A stretch of 64,000 nt of DNA from Cubamyces lactineus (GCA_022376465.1 JACDTU010000014.1:62001-126000), one strand, 5' to 3'. Counted from the stretch's first letter, positions 1 through 12,729 are shown. Numbers and translations: made by a program. The notes: generated from the letters alone by a model not told the origin.

Positions 1-461
1 CTATCTATGCGAGATACAATGACTGCCCGATCACCTCTACTCAACTGCATGACATCATGTCCTCCTTCCCCGCAAACGCGGTTCCTTCTTTCCCAAACTT
101 GGGCAACCCCCCGCCCGGTTACTCAACACTCAGAAGCCCCAAACTCTGCGCCCCCGTTCCTATTTGCCGCCTATCAAAGTAGGCGGCACATACACAGCAT
201 GATCCGAACGCGCCATGAAATGCCACAGACGTGCACAACAGGCCCCGTGCAACGGGAGGCGGCTGCCGTGACTTTCCATGTGAACCTCTACGACATTCAC
301 ATCGGAGGCATTGCGTACACTGCATGCGCAGCCTTCCGACACCATTCGGAAGAATCACGGGTTCGTTATCGTACATACAGTCGACAATTTGCGACAATAC
401 ATGCCAGACCAGCACGCTAAGCGAGAGGGACCAAACCTACAATGGTATGATATATGACCGA
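1..461. other. no gene recognised (downstream of the BTB gene)
   Basis: Short overlapping open frames occur on both strands here, but none shows family resemblance, coding-like composition or convincing splice sites. It is best read as the 3' flank of the minus-strand BTB gene that ends at 462. Confidence 0.5.
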
Positions 462-2006
462 CTACCCTGGCGCACTCCCGTCATCGGCAACGAGGTCCGA
501 AAAATGGCTCCCCAAACCTTCCTGCACTTCCGTGATTGTGGACTTCACAGCGAGCAGTGCGGCGCGCATGCACTGCGGCGACAGCGCAGTCGATATATCC
601 GCATGCATCACGAGTTGCAGCCTCATCGCATCCAGCCGCTGTAAGACGTCGACAACCGGGTACGACAGCGTCCTCTCCGAGCGGGCGACTTCCCGCCACA
701 CCTCCGCCCACGTCGACACGCAGCCGCGCTGGTGGTACGTGCACCCGTCCGGTCGCTCGAACTTCGGCGGTGTCGTCGCCAGTCGTTCCCAGAGCCGCGT
801 CAGCGACCAGTGGCCCGAGAGCAATCGCCGCTTCTGTTCGCGCGTCAACACCGCGGGTGTCCCCGTATTCGGCTGACCACTCGGCGCCGCTGCAGGCCCG
901 CCATCAGCAGCCGTAGTAGGGTGCCCATGCGCCTGCGAGCGCCCATATTGTAGACCGTCTTCGACAACTCCGGCGTCGAAGTCTGCCCCCATTTCGAGCA
1001 GCTGCACGTAATGCGCGATGCCCACTAGTTTGCTGTTATCACCCCTGGCTGCGATCTCGAGGGCGTGAATGGGGCGCAGATCGCGTGCCATGATCCTGTC
1101 GGCCCATCGGTTTGAGACGTAGTCGATAAGTCGCTTGTGTCCACACAAGACGGCGACTTCGAGTAGTCGCCTGATCCAAGCAGATGAACAGGTCGCCAGA
1201 TCGTACTGCTGCTGCGGAGGACCATACAGGCCAGACAACACGTTGTATACCGCATCGATGGCCCAAGATTCGGTAGACGCGAAATTGTATTTGTTAGTCA
1301 TCTCGCAGATTGTGAGAAGTCGGTTGATGTTAGCTGCCGAGGTGTTATATGCGTGCAATTGAGATGGCCTAAACAATATAAGAACGATTTCATGGTATCG
1401 AACCACGTCAGCTCGGAAACAATTTTATCGGTGCGGCCACGTACAGGTCGTAGAAGACTGAAAGAAGGGCGCGAAAGCGTTCGGCTGATTCGCCATGCAG
1501 TTGAATCGGATTGTGATCAGACACCCCTTCTGCATCACAGAAGGTAGCGTCCCGGACGGGCATGCTGAACATGTGTTGGAACGCAGAGTTGTCGCGTCCA
1601 AGAAAGTAACGGTGGACCTACAACACAGCCCAGCCAATCCAAAGCGAGGAAATTGGCCACGTTAGCACGATCGTCGCAACAAACGGCGACACAAACATCA
1701 AGATCTACATCGAGATCGTCATAGAAGGGGAACGTTATCCAGACTCCAACGCGCCGCAGCCCTGGACATCGGAGTGCGCAAAAGCAGCACGGACGAGGGC
1801 AACATCCAATCGCAGAGGCCGATCCCAAGCCATGTCGTGATGCCGTGACCGGTGCGCCCAAGCAACAGGGAGCGGAGACTCACCCTGAACAACGTGTCCT
1901 CCACGCGAATGGTGCAGTCTGCGCTTTCGATATAATACTCCGCGTCCGGGACCGGCGCGTCCTCTTTCTGCGCCATCCGAGCCAATCCGGATTCGTCGAT
2001 GTCCAT
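462..2006 (-). CDS. BTB/POZ domain protein (Agaricomycete short-BTB family)
   Basis: BTB domains mediate dimerisation and often link partners to Cullin-3 ligases; members of this expanded basidiomycete family have no assigned role. Three exons join in frame (1884-2006, 1445-1617, 462-1368) to give 400 aa. Seen at the N-terminus: YYIESADCTIRVEDTLFR, then after the first intron VHRYFLGRDNSAFQHMF, then a stretch ending ERFRALLSVFYDL, which together form the BTB fold at about residues 20-115. The third exon carries the family signature LLTICEMTNKYNFASTESWA and a helical C-terminal half with no known domain. Start chosen at MDIDESG, close to the BTB domain. The frame is open further upstream to 2348, so a longer N-terminus or additional 5' exons cannot be excluded. 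The first intron (266 bases) is longer than its neighbours. Confidence 0.82.
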
Positions 2007-2209
2007 CAGCAGCGAGACCGTCTTCGCGCGAGCTCCACTTGCCGCGACGTGCCGGGTGCCATCCAAGCGACCACGGTCACGGTCACGGTCAACAGAGGAC
2101 ACAGGTTCCAAGGTGGTGGGCTGAGCCAAGTAATCGTCGCGGTGGATGCAGAAAGAGGGTGAAGACATGTTCGCGGGCCTTTTCCCCTTGCCCCCCGAGA
2201 TGCCGCCTT

Positions 2210-2821
2210 TCATATCCTCGCTAGGGGACGCACCGCCATCAATGTCGGCGCCGCCTGCGTCGGGGCGCGCAGGGCCTTGACGCGTCTCATTCTCCGTGTC
2301 AGGTTTCGCATCGCGTCCAACACGAACGAGGCCGTCTGGCATAGCCAAGCCGCTGTCGGCGCAACATTGTCAGCAAGGTGACTCGCACCGGCTAGTACAC
2401 AGGAGTATGTGTAAAGCATAGTTTAGACGTGAGACTAACATTGCGATAGGTGTCCAACAAGACGTCGAGCAGGAGGGTTCCGAAGCGCTGGCCGCGGCAA
2501 CCCCTTGCGACACTGCTTGCGCGCTAGAGCTAGCGTTAGGTCGAACGCTTTCCGCCGTTCGTTGACGTTTGCGTGGACTTTGGTATCCCGAAGGCGAAGG
2601 AGAACGACTGAAGTACAGAGATGAATGAGGCGCCATGAAGTGTCCAGTGTATGTGGGAAATGCGAAGTTCGGGCGAGTTGCGGAGCCTTGATCGAGAGAG
2701 GGCTAGATGCGACTACAAGCGGCGGCGTAGAGACTTTCTTGTGTAGTTCCTTGGTGAATGGAATAGCAGCCTCAATGTTTCTGTCGAGTAGTTGATATGT
2801 ACCTAGGTCGCCTGAGTGCAT
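2210..2821 (-). CDS. possible hypothetical gene or 5' exons of the BTB gene
   Basis: I do not recognise this. The minus strand has an open stretch starting at 2636 whose first residues (MAPHSSLYFSRSPSPSGY, then a KRQR basic patch) look like a genuine disordered fungal N-terminus. In another frame around 2450-2490 lies a helix-like segment LLLDVLLDTYRN, followed by a plausible GTTAGT donor. A further open frame starts at 2821. I could not join these into one chain without a stop. It could be a small separate gene, upstream exons of the BTB gene, or decayed sequence. Boundaries are nominal. Confidence 0.25.
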
Positions 2822-3158
2822 GTATGCGTCATTTCACTCACGCGGAAGCTAGGAGGGAACATCAGATATGCTTAGCAAGGGGCTGAGGGAAAAGGTCATA
2901 GATAACAGAATTCCGTAGACGAGACAAGTGCAGGTAGTAACGGATAGACTCGCAAGCTATAGCGTATACATGACAGGAGGTGTTCGTGGTTGAAGGCAGA
3001 AAGCAACAATTGGCGTCGTAGCAGGAGTCGCCGGAATAGGAAATGCCGGCAATTGCCGAAGGTCGAAAACTTGGACGACTCGCTCACATTCACGAGCGAC
3101 TACTAGCACGTCCTCTATACACCGCCCTCCTCGCCATCCTACCCCCGCTCATACAAAA

Positions 3159-4598
3159 ATGGTTGGTGCACGATTCTACTCAGTATTTACTGACGCTAAT
3201 CCTGTACTACTCAGAGGCCCATTCTACTGCAAGGTGCGCATCGCTGATAGAATGCACGCGGTACCCGAGAATTATCGTTTAATGACAACCAACAGGCCAC
3301 GAGCGTTCGCTCACACAGATCAAGTTCAACCGCGAAGGCGACCTCCTGTTTTCATGCTCTAAGGACCACACAATCAACGTCTGGTACACTCACAACGGAG
3401 AGCGGTTGGGGACATATGATGGACACAACGGAACGGTATGGACGATCGATGTTGACTGTGCGTCCTCTCAGCTGTGTCCTCCTCTTTTTGTGACTGACAA
3501 TATGTCCTTTTTGCTTCGCTTGGCGTTTTGCAACATAATGGGTTCTCCCTGGTATCCTTGATCTCGGCCTCGATTCGTTTGCCGCCTGGGTCCATCTACT
3601 CTGCAGCGCAATCACGTTTCCTCATTAGTGGTTCCGCCGACAATACTATGCGTCTGTGGGAGGTTCAGACGGGGAAATGTCTGTTCCGTTGGGAGTTCCC
3701 CACGGCAGTCAAGCGGGTTGCCTTCAGCGAGGACGATGATCAAGTCGTATGCATCACCGAACAACGCATGGGCCATCAGGGTGCCGTGCGGATATTCAAC
3801 ATCAACCGGGACGGCGATGGCACAGAACGTAAGTACACCCCCGATAATGGTAGGCTATATGCCGCTCGGCATATATTGACTCGCACCAGAATCAAAGGAG
3901 CCACTGTCGATGTTCAACCCCATCGGTTCCAAGGCTGTGGTATGCGCCTTCGCGCATACGCCGGATCTCATCCTCACTGGCCACGAGTCCGGCAAAATCG
4001 CGCTATTCGACGCGAAGAGTGGCGAAGAGGTCCTCACGAACGAGCACGCCCACCGCGATACCGTAACCGATCTGCAGCTCTCACCTGACCGGTCATACTT
4101 CATCACTAGCAGCAAGGACAAAACTGCAAGGGTACGTAGGGGTACGGACTTGGCTTGTGTTCCCACCTCTAAAGCTTCTCTTACCTCAGTTACACGAAAC
4201 TCGGACTCTCACAGTACTGAAGACTTACGTCACCGAGACGCCGTTGAACAGTGCCGCGCTTGCTCCCGGCAAGCCTTATGTCCTTCTCGGAGGTGGTCAA
4301 GATGCTATGAGCGTTACCACGACATCTCTTCGGCAGGGCAAGTTCGAAACCCGGTTCTGGCACAAGGTCTTCGAAGAGGAAGTCGGCCGGGTCAAGGGCC
4401 ACTTCGGCCCAGTCAACACGTACGTACATCATTCCCCTCTGGCCATGCTTCGAGTCTAACGCCGCATCTAGTATTGCCGTTTCGCCAAAGGGCGACTGCT
4501 ACGCGTCCGGTGGTGAGGACGGTTTCGTGCGTGTTCACCACTTCGACGAGAGCTACTTCCGTGCGAAGCCGTACGGAGACCTGGAGATCGAGGAGTAG
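3159..4598 (+). CDS. TIF34: eukaryotic translation initiation factor 3 subunit I (eIF3i)
   Basis: Seven-bladed WD40 subunit of eIF3, the cytoplasmic complex that recruits mRNA and the pre-initiation complex to the 40S ribosome; it partners the b and g subunits. Exons 3159-3161, 3215-3233, 3296-3457, 3607-3828, 3890-4131, 4190-4419 and 4472-4598 join exactly to 334 aa, close to the 347 aa of yeast Tif34. The product starts [19 protein letters not shown] and carries blade motifs [55 protein letters not shown] and [22 protein letters not shown]. The fungal eIF3i block [11 protein letters not shown] is intact. The first exon is only the ATG, followed by a 53-base intron with a TACTGAC branch site. 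Another start upstream is possible but would not give the conserved N-terminus. Tandem with AMP deaminase, 460 bases apart. Confidence 0.95.
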
Positions 4599-5058
4599 GC
4601 AGTGTATGATAGGGCGAGATTTCGAGACGCGGTGACTGCGCCGCGATGTGGCCGGCATATCATCGGGATGTTTGTTGCTCTTCTGTTGTTAGATTCTACA
4701 CGCTTTCTGCTGTAGCTATACTGTATCATCCATAGGTGTGATGCACGTTCCTTCATCTTGCAAGCAACATGGCAATCCCCTATCCATCGAATCACCTTGT
4801 ACTCCACAGGCCCCTTCTGCACGCTCGTGCTCGCAGATATTTCGGCAGACGGACCTCTCTTTACCTGGTGACCTTCCGTTCCGGGCGATGCACAGGCGTA
4901 TTTCGAGCAAGCGCCCGAGATCAATACTTAGCGCTCTCAAAGTTTTAAAATGCTCGATCTCGCCGGCGAGACGCGGGGCTGGCTTGATAATAGACGTTCA
5001 CTTGCCCAGGCTCGGTGCAATTGTCTGACCATCGTCCTTGCCTGACCTAGCTGCGACC
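4599..5058. other. intergenic: eIF3i 3' flank and AMP deaminase promoter
   Basis: Spacer between two plus-strand genes. I see no gene; it must hold the eIF3i 3' UTR and the AMP deaminase promoter. No TATA-like box is evident just ahead of the ATG at 5059. Confidence 0.5.
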
Positions 5059-8000
5059 ATGCCACAGGAGACTGGTGCAGCGAGGAGCGCCATCAGCGAA
5101 GACGCTAACGGCAGTCAGGCTCGGCAAGCGACGTCGGACTCTAGTAGAGAGGAATCTCGTTCCCCACCCGCAGTTGACTCGAAGAAGGGTTTCTTCGACT
5201 ACAACGAAGAGAAAAACCTCCACCACGTATGTCTTTCTTCCGCACTAACACCGTCGCCCAAATTGCGCCCCTAAGCGTCCGTGCTAGATCGAGGAAAAAC
5301 TCCTGGCACACCGCCGGGGCTCAGACGCCGCCACCGCATCGCGGCCAGTCTCTCTCGGGAGTTCCCCCAACTTAGGGCCTGATGTGCACCATTTGGATGC
5401 TCCGCACTTGAATATCAAGTTGTCTGCGATCACCGAACCTGCACTACCATATGATGGGCGCCTGCCCGATCCCTCCTCGAGCCCTGCAGTAGTACCAGCA
5501 GACCTCAAGGGCAAGGGTAGACTTCCAGGTACGCGTTCACATGTCCCCAGGCTCCTCACGACACTAACTTATAGACATGATAGAGCCCCCTATAGCCCCA
5601 GAGAACATCCCGATCTTCGAGGCTCTAGAACGATGCCTAGACCTTCGTGACAAGTACATGCGGGTCTCTGGCCAGAAGCTAGGGTTCAATCCACGGGACT
5701 ATGATGGAAACTTCACCGGCCTCGACGATGATATTGCCGCAGTATCTGGCGTGCGACCTGATGCTGATTGGGCGTCGCGGACGCCGCCTCAGAGCCGCTT
5801 CAAGAAATGGCGGATCTATCCGCGTCCTCCGCCTCCGCATTGGCACTGGAAGGGGAAACAGACAGTCGTCCCTAGCAATCCAGATCATCAAGACAGCGAG
5901 GAAGAGTTTGAGTTTTCGGCTTGCGAGATCCCTGATGCTGACAAGTATACATTCGGTATCGACGAGAGGGGTGTGTACCAAGTGTATGATCCCTCTTCAG
6001 GTATGTCACGTCGAGCAGAAACGCTGTGAGGTCTATCATTGTATCCTAATGTTCCTATGCAGCGTCGCCGAAATTACCTGTATATGATATCCCTACAATC
6101 CGGGAGTACTTCGTCGACCTCGAGAAGGTGCTCGCCGTGATTTGCGATGGCCCTACGAAGAGCTTCGCTTTCCGCAGGCTGAACTATCTGGCCAGCAAGT
6201 TCACCATGTACACGTTGCTCAACGAACCTCAAGAATTGGCCGAAATGAAGAGTGTCCCTCACCGGTATACACTGCACCTCTTGACTCTCAAGTGGAATGT
6301 GCTGAACGATGTTGGTAATAGTGACTTCTACAACGTTCGTAAGGTCGACACGCACGTCCATCATTCAAGCAGCATGAACCAGAAGCACCTTCTGCGATTC
6401 ATCAAGTCGAAGATGAAGCGTAGTCCCAATGTCCGCTACCTATGTCTTTGCACCTTAGGGTGTCTTGCTCATATTCTTCTCCCAGGATGTCGTGATCTTC
6501 CGCGACGGCAAGGAGCTGACGCTTGAGGAAGTGTTCCGATCATTGAATCTCACGGCCTACGATCTCTCGATCGACACACTCGATATGCACGCGCACCAAG
6601 ATTCGTTCCATAGGTTCGACAAGTTCAATCTGAAGTACAATCCCATCGGAGAGTCCAGGTTGCGGGAGATTTTCCTGAAGACAGATAACTATATCCAAGG
6701 AAGGTACCTTGCCGAGCTCACAAAAGGTATATACTACTCTACGTCGGGATGTGCCTAGATCTAATAATATCCGACAGAGGTGATGACCGATCTCGAGCAG
6801 AGCAAGTATCAGGTACGCGGGCACTGTTGGCTTCTTATTGGACAGCATCAACTGACACAACTCAGAACTGCGAGTGGCGGATCAGCATCTATGGCAGGCA
6901 GCGTGACGAGTGGGACAAGCTGGCGAGGTGGATCGTCAACAACAAACTCTATTCGCACAACGTCCGCTGGCTCATCCAAGTGCCTCGTTTGTACGACGTG
7001 TACAAGCAGAACGGCTCGATCAACACGTTCGAGGACATTGTACGAAGTGAGTGGTCGCTATTGCATCATATCACCGCGGACATCCATGCTCAAGCGTCTT
7101 GCAAGACGTCTTCGAGCCCTTGTTCGAAGTGACCAAGGACCCTTCTTCTCATCCCGAACTGCATGTGTTCCTGCAACGCGTCATTGGCTTCGACACCGTC
7201 GATGACGAGTCGAAGGCAGAAAGGCGGTTCCACAGGAAGTTCCCGTACCCTCGTCTTTGGGACGCGAAGGAGTCTCCGCCGTATTCCTACTGGTGAGCAA
7301 CATATGTGCCCCTTACCGAAGTAACGCCGTCATGACGTGCCTCTCAGGGTATACTACATGTATGCCAACATCGCGAGCCTGAACCAATGGCGACACCAGC
7401 GAGGCTTCTGTAAGCCATCCATTCCATCTATTTTCTCTTCGCACCGCCTCACAGGCCTCCCCCCAGCCACGTTTGTCTTCCGCCCCCACTGCGGAGAAGC
7501 CGGCGACCCGGAGCACCTCGCCTCCGCGTACCTCACCGCGCACTCGATCTCGCACGGTATCCTCCTTCGGAAGGTGCCTGCGCTGCAGTACCTCTTCTAT
7601 CTCAAGCAGATCGGGCTCGCGATGAGCCCGCTCAGCAACAACGCGCTCTTCCTCACGTACGAGCGCAATCCGCTCCCGGACTTCTTCAAGGTCGGCCTCA
7701 ACGTCAGCCTGAGCACGGACGATCCCCTCCAGTTCCACTTTACCAAGGTACGTCAGCATCAGAACCTGTGCTTCCCTTCCTGAACCTGTGCAAACGTTAC
7801 GCGTATACTGAACATCCGCTCCCTTTCGCGCCCTTGCACTCGTACGCACACGCGCCATCGTATAGGAACCTCTGCTCGAGGAGTACAGCGTCGCCGCACA
7901 CGTAAGTTGCTCGCCATCGTCGTCATCCGTAGCCCATCTCGCCAACGCTGACGCCGCCGTGCTATCTGCGCGCACAGATCTACAAATTCCCGCAGAGCTC

Positions 8001-8438
8001 CCTCGCCGAGCTCGCCCGCAACTCCGTCATCCAGAGCGGATTCGAGATGGAGATCAAGCGCCACTGGCTCGGGCAGACCTGGTACCTCCCCGGTGCTGCG
8101 GGCAACGACATCAACAAGGTTAGCACCCCCGCACCCCCACCACATTGCATCATCCGCAGCACGCGACTTGGATACTGACTGCCACCGTCTTCTGTTCTCT
8201 TCGACCGCCGTCCGTTCGGTCGCATCGCGCTCTATACGCATGGTTTTACTCCGGTTGGGTTGTGGTGTGGTGGTGATGATGATGATGATGATAATGTTGG
8301 CGGACGCGCGGCGTGCAGACGAACGTGCCGAACTTGCGACTGGAGTATCGCCGGCAGACGTTGGTGGAGGAACTCACCATGATCAGGACGAAGCGCAGCG
8401 TCGATTCGCAGGCATTCGTCTTCCCGAAGCATTCATGA
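5059..8438 (+). CDS. AMD1: AMP deaminase
   Basis: Hydrolyses AMP to IMP and ammonia in purine nucleotide cycling and energy-charge control; cytosolic zinc enzyme. Fourteen exons close in frame to 809 aa, almost the same as yeast Amd1 (810 aa). Seen in order: a disordered N-terminus ([10 protein letters not shown]), the entry motif [19 protein letters not shown] with the zinc-binding histidine pair, [51 protein letters not shown] (catalytic His and Glu region) and [16 protein letters not shown] (metal-binding Asp). The product ends FVFPKHS. Small exons include 6778-6812 and 7866-7901. A frame-compatible TTG lies upstream at 5038, but the ATG at 5059 is used here. A (GAT)6 tract lies in the last intron. 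Convergent with pyruvate decarboxylase, with stop codons 266 bases apart. Confidence 0.96.
8275..8292. repeat. (GAT)6 microsatellite in last intron of AMP deaminase
   Basis: Six perfect GAT units lie in the 200-base last intron, between exons ending at 8118 and starting at 8319. It does not affect the coding frame. Confidence 0.9.
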
Positions 8439-8704
8439 ACATTTTGTATACCGTCCCAGTGCTAGATCTGTATTCGTTCGCGTCAATGAATTGTACAGTT
8501 CATGTATCGCCTTGAGTTGGGTGCATACGATGCTGGCAGGACCTCAGAGAATCGTCTATGTGAGGGATTCCTGCAACACGTGAGTCTATGTAGTGTACAG
8601 CGTTTCTAACTGCTCCACGCCTCCGGACTATTGTTACAAAAGCCATTCTTACAGAAGTCCATGTCGATCCTTGGGTCGCTCTGATTCGTCAGGCATACCC
8701 GCGA

Positions 8705-11258
8705 TCAGAACTCCGCAACGTAACGGTTGGTCTTGCCACTGAGCTCGGCCTGAGCCTTGAGCGCACGGGGAGCATCGGTCTGCGGCATGATGAGCTCGAC
8801 GAGCTGGATGACGTCCGCCTTCGCGAATGTCGGATCGTCGAGGAGATCGGAGAGCTCCTGCTTCGTGCGAACGGTGTATGACTTGCACGACTGCCCCTCC
8901 TCGCCACCGAACGTCTCAAGCAGCTTCGTCCATCTCCTGCAGGCGCAAGGGCGAAGGTATCAACAACCATCGCGTAGAAGGGCAATTAAGGATGACGCAC
9001 CAGTTAGAGATGTCGTTGTACTTCCGTTTCATGCCATGCAGGTAACGTTCAATGGTGTAGCCATTGTTGTTGAGCACGAAGATGATGGGCTTGAGGCCCC
9101 AGCGAAGCATAACGGACAGCTCTTGGACAGTGAGTTGACTAATCAGTGGGCCGTCAGCGACACCTATCACCCGAAAAAGACGAAATACGCACATGCTACC
9201 GTCACCAACGAAGAGGATAGTCCGTCCCAGGCCGCGATCTAGTGCTCCGAACGAAGCGCCAAGCGTCGCACCGACCGTCCACCCGATACTGCCCCACAGG
9301 ATTTGACTGACGAAGATGGAATCGGGAGGCAATGGGATGTCGAGTACACCGAAGCTCGACGTACCTATGGGATATCACGACGTCAACTGGAAGGCCCGAT
9401 TAAGCGCAAGAAAAAGGGTAGCACGTACCAGTCTCAGCCACGATGATATCCTTGGACTTGAAGAATTGGCCAACACGGGGCCAGAGCCAGGTGTGAGAGA
9501 TAACGTCATTGTCCTCCTGAGGAACGGGAAGTTGGAACTTTGGCACTTCAATTTGAACAGCGTCATTTTTGAAGGGCTGCAGACGGGAGGTGAGCTTGGG
9601 GAGAAGGCGTTTCATGCCAATGCCAGGGAAGCCCGCAAATTGGACACGAGTATGGTCCGAGTGCAACTGTATGCGTCGTGTTCGCCGTCAGTGATATCGC
9701 GGTAACATGACTGGCGATGCAGCGACGTACCTCGATGGTCCTCTGTGTTGGTATGTGGTATGTGAAGTTTCCGGTGTTGAAGTCGCTCTTCAATCCGCCA
9801 ACAGAGAGAATGAGCTTCGCAGCCTCAACTTTCTCTTTGATTGCAGGGTTTGAGACTGAACCGACATAAATCTGTAGATGATCATGATTAGGACACGACC
9901 AACGAGGATTCACAGACACTTACGCCGCCATAACGTTCGTACGACTCGCTCACCGCGGTCTTACCCATGGGCGCAGAGTAGACCGGGAAGCCTGTACGTT
10001 GGTAAAGTTCTTCAACTTCTTTCTTCACTCCGTGGCGGATTGCGCAGGCATCGACCAGGATGATGACGTCGTTCTGGGCCTCCTCCACGAGTTTCACGAT
10101 CTCATCGAGCACGAACTCCTCGACCTCCGGATCGTTCGCGGGGGGTTCAATGTTAAGGGGTGTCTGGAGCCGCTTAGCTGGGATACGTTCATAAGCAACG
10201 TCTGTGGGGAGCATGAGATACACGGGCCGAGCCTAGATAATTGGACGTGTCAATTTACCATCATCAACAGTGCGTATATGCGTCTCACCATCACTAGACA
10301 TTCAGTCAAGATACGGTCGATCTCGGCAGCGGCAGTCTCCTTCGAGTTCAGTACGGCCTGTGCAATGGTAAATTGCTGTGAAGCCTTGTAATATGCGTCA
10401 TAGCTATGCAAATACTCAGCAAAACATTGCGGCCAAACAACACATCGTTGCCTACCGTCCATCACCAAGCGTGTGATGTAACATCGGCTTCGCCTTTTGT
10501 TGAGACGTGCTGGGAACGCCAACAAGGTGGAGAACCGGGATATGTTCGGAGAATGCTAATGATGACGTGAATGAGTATTTGCACGATGGGTTGGTAGATG
10601 ATCATCATATTGCACTCACCGCCCGCAATTCCGTTCATGGCGCTCAATTCGCCCACACCAAACCTAATATACTGTCAGATGAGCTTAACACAACGTCATG
10701 AATCATTGACTCACGTCGTGGTGACTACACCGATCTTGCCTTCGTTAACTCGAGCGTAGCCGTCCGCAGCATACGCTGCGTTCAGCTCGTTGCTGAAGTA
10801 TTGTAGGTCAGATGAACTCATGCATTACGACGCGAATGCAACCCACCAGTCTCCAACCCAATCAATCTTGGGATGGTCCTCTACGAAGTCCTAGATGCAT
10901 ATTCGAATCTCAGCGCGTGTAAACACAATGATACACCGGGTGTCATACCAAGAAGCCTAACAACCATTCGATTAGCACGTTGGTAACATCCATGAAACTG
11001 TTAGAACTTACCCAGGTTGAAATCTCCGGGAACTCCGAACATTTTCTGCGCATGAAGACGGTGAGCGATTGCGTACAGGATAGAGAAGATCCATGGACTC
11101 ACGGTGACACCGAGCTGGACGAGACGCTCTACGAGATATTGCCCGACGAACATAGTGTCACCGGCGAGAGTAGAATCGCCATTGACCTTCAGAGTCTGCA
11201 GCTCGTGGCGGAGGCGATTCACCTCCGCCTGCAAGGACGCGACGGCCTGAGAAGTCAT
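8705..11258 (-). CDS. PDC1: pyruvate decarboxylase (thiamine diphosphate enzyme)
   Basis: Converts pyruvate to acetaldehyde and CO2, the first step of ethanol fermentation; cytosolic, ThDP and Mg dependent. Fourteen exons close to 600 aa, somewhat longer than yeast Pdc1 (563 aa) owing to an N-terminal helical leader (MTSQAVASLQAEVNRLRHEL). Seen in order: KMFGVPGDFNLGFLDFVEDH, the substrate loop DCNELNAAYAADGYARV, TTTFGVGELSAMNGIAG, HHTLGDG with the paired active-site histidines, RPVYLMLPTDVA, then the ThDP motif VGDGS to FVLNNNGYTIE (GDG and NN separated by the usual distance). The C-terminus is NRYVAEF. One exon is only 8 bases (10949-10956), needed to complete GFLDF. The related decarboxylases of indolepyruvate and phenylpyruvate are the main alternatives; the residues seen fit pyruvate best. 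A TATA box lies about 65 bases upstream. Confidence 0.95.
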
Positions 11259-11322
11259 GGCAGATGAGTGTTTGGGATGTGGGTTCGGGTGTTTGTGAGG
11301 TCGGGATGGACGGCGACGATGT

Positions 11323-11330
11323 CTTATATA
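11323..11330 (-). promoter_or_regulatory. TATA box of pyruvate decarboxylase
   Basis: TATATAAG on the minus strand, about 65 bases before the ATG at 11258, in the position expected for a strongly expressed fungal glycolytic or fermentative gene. Inferred from sequence and position only. Confidence 0.6.
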
Positions 11331-12729
11331 CGCGTTGGCCTTGCGCGCGCTGAGGTGCGTGTGGGAAGGGAGATGAGAGGATAAGCAGAGGCGCTGCTGG
11401 GGACTAGAACGGAAGACATCTCGACTCTGAGTGGCCTGGGTGGGTCCAGTCTGAGGATGCTCTCCTAACCTATGACGTCCCCCCTCCTCCATTCCCCTTC
11501 AGATTAGATTAGATCGCAGCACTATTACCCATCTAATCTCGATCATTTCAGCTCTGCTTCTGCTGATAATCTCAGCGCAAGTGGTAGTCCTTAACTATAC
11601 GAGTCTTTCAGAGCGAGCATTTGCATCGTACGCATACCACCGTCAAGGCACCAAGTTTCTCCGCCGACTGCTCTGGGCCATGATACCAAAGTAGATGAAG
11701 CCTCGCGGACGCACAGCACGTTCATCCAGGCCCAAAGATACCTACGGCTGCAATCTAGACCCCCAACCACCGGCCGGCGCCTTATCCAGTGCGTATCGAG
11801 TGCGGTCGGGCCTTCCGACCAGCACATGCTTGTCCGCATCGTACGGCATGCAGAGCACGCCTCAGCTGCGGCTCATAGGACCTGTACACGGAAGTGAGTA
11901 CGGAACGCCTCGAAGCCCTCGCTATCCGTAAGCTCAACGAGACGGTCCAATCCGATGGCGGTGGAAGGCCGATATATGTACCTATTGATCACTGCTGTCA
12001 AGTAGCGGCATTCCTGGACTCTTCGTGCGCCCGCGACGTTGCAAATTCGACGGCTTCTCTCCTCGTATCAGTCGCGTACTGCACCAAGGCCCTGTCTGAA
12101 GATTTGTTCAGTTGGACAGCCCATCCCACAGAGGCCGTCCAACCCCCCCCCCCCGAACAAGAACGCTCAGGAACACACGCTGTCTCAAACGCGACTCAGG
12201 CGACAAGGTCGGTGGTTTCTTGAGTGGCCGGAGGATCTGCATAGGAACACGAGGCAATGTACGTACCACCAGCCTGGTCGCGCCGAGCATCCGCTAGCAC
12301 CCACCTACAGAGCACGATGAACAAATGAGATAGAACGTCATAAGGGCGTGAGAGTGAATTGTCCTCCTAAATATGCACAAAGTCGAGTAGGTAAAAGCTG
12401 CATATCGACGCTAGGATACAAACGAGCTGGTCATGAGAGGTCGTGAGGAAACAAGCGATAGCAGACGAACGGGCACGCAAGGCAGTAGTTGACAGTCAGA
12501 GATGGTGCTACTAAACGATGCCCGTCCGTCATGGGGGCATCAACGTCCGGGTATAGCAGAGTAACGGTAGGTAACTGTGCCTTGGCGGCGGGAGAACGAT
12601 CCGTGACTTGATGGAAGAGTAAGGGAGAGTGGAAGCCTGTCCGGTGGTGGGGGGTTTCGGTTCTTTTGTACAGTTAACGCATACTGATCGACAGCGGCGG
12701 CAGCGAGGTGAACGGTGAGAGGGACATGT
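11331..12729. other. no gene recognised (1.4 kb)
   Basis: Between the pyruvate decarboxylase promoter and the 3' end of the secreted-protein gene. Only short interrupted frames are seen on both strands. A minus-strand fragment near 11640-11680 reads GGETWCLDGGM, faintly like the end of a short-chain dehydrogenase, but no Rossmann or YxxxK motif accompanies it. A C12 tract lies at 12143-12154. Confidence 0.45.

Noticed and set aside
8275..8292. Short tandem repeats considered as a CRISPR-like or regulatory array
   Set aside because: A simple trinucleotide microsatellite inside an intron; no spacers, and CRISPR arrays are not expected in a fungal nucleus.
11640..11690. GGETWCLDGGM-like minus-strand fragment resembling a short-chain dehydrogenase end
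   Set aside because: No Rossmann glycine motif or YxxxK catalytic motif was found upstream in any frame, so the likeness is too short to call.
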